A DNA stretch of 64,000 nt from DATAPD01 sp036265385. GTDB taxonomy: Bacteria; Acidobacteriota; Terriglobia; Terriglobales; Acidobacteriaceae. This document shows positions 61,925 to 64,000 of this stretch, piece by piece. The position numbers and the translations under genes were made by a program. A model generated the notes under the pieces. That model searched no databases. It was not told where the DNA came from and saw only the letters and a list, made by a program, of their open reading frames with translations. Location of the stretch: the NCBI GenBank assembly GCA_036265385.1, contig DATAPD010000067.1, forward strand, positions 1 to 64,000. Reading direction: 5' to 3'. Numbering within the stretch: the first letter of the stretch is position 1; each line of letters begins with the position of its first letter.

Positions 61925-63493
61925 ATGACTCAATCCGAGTTCTACAATGCGGCTGACGATTTACTCCAGCGAAACATCGATGCAGGGAGGGGAGACAAAG
62001 TCACCATCGTTGACGACGATGGAGGACACACGCACAATGAACTTGTCGATCGGGTTCATCGTTGCGCAAATGCGCTGCGCGAGTTCGGACTAGGGCCTGG
62101 GCAGCGCATTCTGTTGTGCCTTTTCGATTCGATCGATTTCCATACCAGCTTCCTGGGCGCCATCAAGGCGGGAGTTGTTCCCGTACCGCTTAATACTTTG
62201 TGGACCTCATCCGACTATGCGCATGTGCTTGTTGATAGTGGCGCGGCTGCAGTAATTGTCTCCGAGGCTCGGTTGCCAGTTCTGCTGGATGCCGCACAGA
62301 GTGTCGGGTGGAACGGTCGCGTCATTTTGTCGGCGAGCAGGCGCCAAAACAACCACGCTCTGCTAACTCAATTACTAGGTTCCGCGGCTCCACGAGCGGA
62401 AACGTTTCAGTCGCATCCTGACGATGTATGTTTTTGGCTGTATTCATCGGGGTCGACCGGTAAACCGAAGGCGGCCGTGCACCGGCAGACGAGCATGGCG
62501 ATGACCGCCCGGCTATTTGGACAAGGTGTACTGAGCTTAAATGAGAACGATGTAACTTATTCCGCGGCGAAGCTGTTTTTTGCTTACGGGCTAGGAAATA
62601 GTTTGTCGTTTCCGCTATACACAGGCGCTACCGTAGTCTTGCATGGCGGACGCACCTTGCCTCCGGTCGTCAATGCGATTCTCCGCGAAAAACGGCCGAC
62701 GCTCTTCTGCGGCGTTCCGACTTTGTATTCATCCTTGCTCGCAACAGCCGACCTGCCGAAGGCGGGCGAGCACAATCTCAGGTTGTGCATCTCCGCAGGA
62801 GAACCACTGCCGGAACATGTCGGGCAGGCGTGGCAGGAGCGGACAGGAGTAGAGATTGTTGACGCTCCCGGCTCAACAGAAATGCTGCACTGTTTTGTTT
62901 CGAATCGGCCGGGCGCTGTACGGTACGGCACGAGCGGACAGCCGGTGCCGGGATACAAGGTGAAGTTGGTGGATGATGGTGGATCCGAAGTTCATGCCGG
63001 CGAGATTGGGGAGCTTTGGGTTTCAGGTCCAACATCGTGTGCGTATTACTGGAATCATCCGGAGAAGTCGCAGAGTACGTTCGTGGGAGAGTGGACCCGG
63101 ACTGGCGATAAGTATCGGCAAGACTCCTTGGGCGATCTCGTGTTTTGCGGCCGAGGCGATGACATGCTGAAGGTTGGAGGAATCTGGGTTTCTCCTTTGG
63201 AAGTGGAATCGGTGCTAGTCTCGCACGAAGCCGTACTGGAAGCGGTGGTGGTGGGATCATCGGACGAGAATGGTCTGGTAAAACCCCGCGCGTTCGTTGT
63301 TGTTAAAGCAGGAATTCTTCCGAACGACGAGCTCAAGCAGAAGCTGAAAGACTTCGTCAAAGACAAGCTGGCTCCTTATAAATATCCGCGATGGGTGCAG
63401 TTCGTACCGGAGTTGCCCAAAACAGCAACCGGGAAGGTACAGCGCTTCCGGCTGCGCCAGCTGGCACGAGACGATTCTTCGGAGAGAGCATGA
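61925..63493 (+). CDS. benzoate-CoA ligase family protein
   Basis: A 522-residue AMP-forming ligase. Core motifs are YSSGSTGKPKAAVHRQ (P-loop-like), ISAGEPLPEHVGQAW, APGSTEMLHCFVSN, GELWVSGPTSCAYYWNHPE, WTRTGDKYRQD and the C-terminal PKTATGKVQRFRLRQL with the catalytic Lys. The sequence pattern is closest to benzoate/4-hydroxybenzoate-CoA ligases. The aromatic acid substrate is inferred only from family. It starts at an ATG four bases past the DUF4395-like stop. No ring-degradation genes are near. Confidence 0.82.
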   Translation: MTQSEFYNAADDLLQRNIDAGRGDKVTIVDDDGGHTHNELVDRVHRCANALREFGLGPGQRILLCLFDSIDFHTSFLGAIKAGVVPVPLNTLWTSSDYAHVLVDSGAAAVIVSEARLPVLLDAAQSVGWNGRVILSASRRQNNHALLTQLLGSAAPRAETFQSHPDDVCFWLYSSGSTGKPKAAVHRQTSMAMTARLFGQGVLSLNENDVTYSAAKLFFAYGLGNSLSFPLYTGATVVLHGGRTLPPVVNAILREKRPTLFCGVPTLYSSLLATADLPKAGEHNLRLCISAGEPLPEHVGQAWQERTGVEIVDAPGSTEMLHCFVSNRPGAVRYGTSGQPVPGYKVKLVDDGGSEVHAGEIGELWVSGPTSCAYYWNHPEKSQSTFVGEWTRTGDKYRQDSLGDLVFCGRGDDMLKVGGIWVSPLEVESVLVSHEAVLEAVVVGSSDENGLVKPRAFVVVKAGILPNDELKQKLKDFVKDKLAPYKYPRWVQFVPELPKTATGKVQRFRLRQLARDDSSERA

Positions 63494-63531
63494 GCTTTCA
63501 AAACCGGTCCGCAAGAACGTTGGTTTTTTGT

Positions 63532-63602
63532 GGTGTTGCGGCCGGTGCCAATAGCCCTCTGCCAAGGTCAATGAGTGTTAACGCCTGATTACTACAATCA
63601 CA
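63532..63602 (+). repeat. inverted-repeat element Q
   Basis: Right arm ggtcaatgagtgttaacgcc then tgattactacaatcac. The left arm tgttgcggccggtgccaata then gccctc is degenerate but keeps the order. It lies between the ligase stop and the small membrane protein. Confidence 0.65.
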
Positions 63603-63933
63603 GGACTCAAGTCCTAAAGCCGACGGCACGCGATGTACAATCGCTCGTTGATTCTCGGCATGAACCCCCCCGGCAGAAATTGGCGAACTGGCTAGGTTTT
63701 GTGAGCCTTGTTCTCTCAGTTTTGCCCGTGCTGTACGTGTTTTATGCGGACTCTTTTCCACACAACGCCCTAACCGACGTGATCGTCTACGCGGATTCGG
63801 CGGGTCGCTATTTGCAGCGTTGCTTGCCGGGCTAGTCGGTTCTCGCTGGTGGTTGTTGGCTCTTCTCGGTGGCGTATTGGACGTGATCGTTGCTCTAGGG
63901 TTTAGTCCCTCACAGGATCGGCCCACAAGATGA
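63575..63933 (+). pseudogene. small membrane protein with apparent frameshift
   Basis: The frame from a GTG at 63575 gives LANWLGFVSLVLSVLPVLYV, then FPHNALTDVIVYADSAG, and stops at 63835. The next frame continues from about 63,800 with FAALLAGLVGSRWWLLALLG and VLDVIVALGFSP to a stop at 63933. Joined, the product would be a three-helix small membrane protein. One base appears gained or lost near 63,800. The start is uncertain. It lies between elements Q and R. Confidence 0.55.
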
Positions 63934-63955
63934 GTGTAAGCGCCTGATTTCTAGG
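63883..63955 (+). repeat. inverted-repeat element R
   Basis: Right arm gatgagtgtaagcgcctgat followed by ttctagg. The left arm gtgatcgttgctctaggg is degenerate. It overlaps the stop codon of the preceding small gene. Confidence 0.55.
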
Positions 63956-64000
63956 CACCTTCCGCGAGTAATGCGGTGTCTATTCGTAACAGAGGACTAG

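Overview
The window looks like a chromosomal segment of an Acidobacteriota bacterium, probably a Terriglobia/Koribacter-like soil lineage. I infer this from family content, not from any search: a CadC-like winged helix fused to TPRs, a CGSPAL/CYFH zinc-type protein, a DUF3857-transglutaminase-TPR protein, FG-GAP proteins, PRC-barrel proteins and many secreted proteins with lineage-typical signal peptides. Acidobacteria-style low-complexity leaders also precede several start codons.

Bases 1-36,800 are an ordinary, gene-dense backbone. In order it carries a decayed GntR regulator between imperfect direct repeats; a tRNA-Ser(UGA); a membrane/spermidine-synthase fusion; a PRC-barrel gene with a terminator; a 1429-residue sensor with two kinase cores and two receivers; and a PA2779/PA2778-like pair followed by a TPR/beta-barrel protein. 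Then come a UGT-type glycosyltransferase, a two-domain cupin, a Cu/Zn superoxide dismutase, a ligase-ACP-acyltransferase fusion, and a compact toxin-immunity pair (lipoprotein-anchored RNase A-like domain plus CdiI-like protein). A 1003-residue TPR protein sits behind repeated GGTAACC boxes. A run of + strand genes follows: LOG, thiE, FGE-like, SDR, HtrA, ggt, sugar isomerase-like, asnS, arginase and ddl. The backbone ends with 2-hydroxyacid dehydrogenase, FkbM methyltransferase and small proteins.

From about 37.4 to 51.2 kb the organisation changes. Single, mostly unrelated genes alternate one-for-one with a degenerate inverted-repeat element of about 50-130 bp. The left arm resembles AACATCGCCATTACRCTCA and the right arm TGAGTGNTAACGCCTG followed by an outer GTTGAC-like end. 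Further copies occur at about 58-60.7 kb and 63.5-63.95 kb, and I found none before 37.4 kb. The layout is like an integron cassette array or CALIN, but the canonical attC core triplet is not conserved and no integrase is present. I treat it as an undescribed repeat/cassette-like system. Cassette-like genes include DUF3857/transglutaminase, carboxypeptidase-regulatory-like, FG-GAP, SDR, lipoprotein, coiled-coil, pilin-like, small membrane and frameshifted aldo/keto reductase proteins.

Between 51.2 and 58 kb is a backbone-like stretch: an ECF sigma factor behind an OmpR-type regulator with a degenerate receiver, a CadC/TPR protein, a secreted protein and a PhnD-like protein. The last 6 kb hold small secreted or membrane proteins, a His/Asp-rich secreted protein, DUF3592 and DUF4395 proteins, a benzoate-CoA-ligase-type enzyme and a frameshifted small membrane protein between two more repeat elements.
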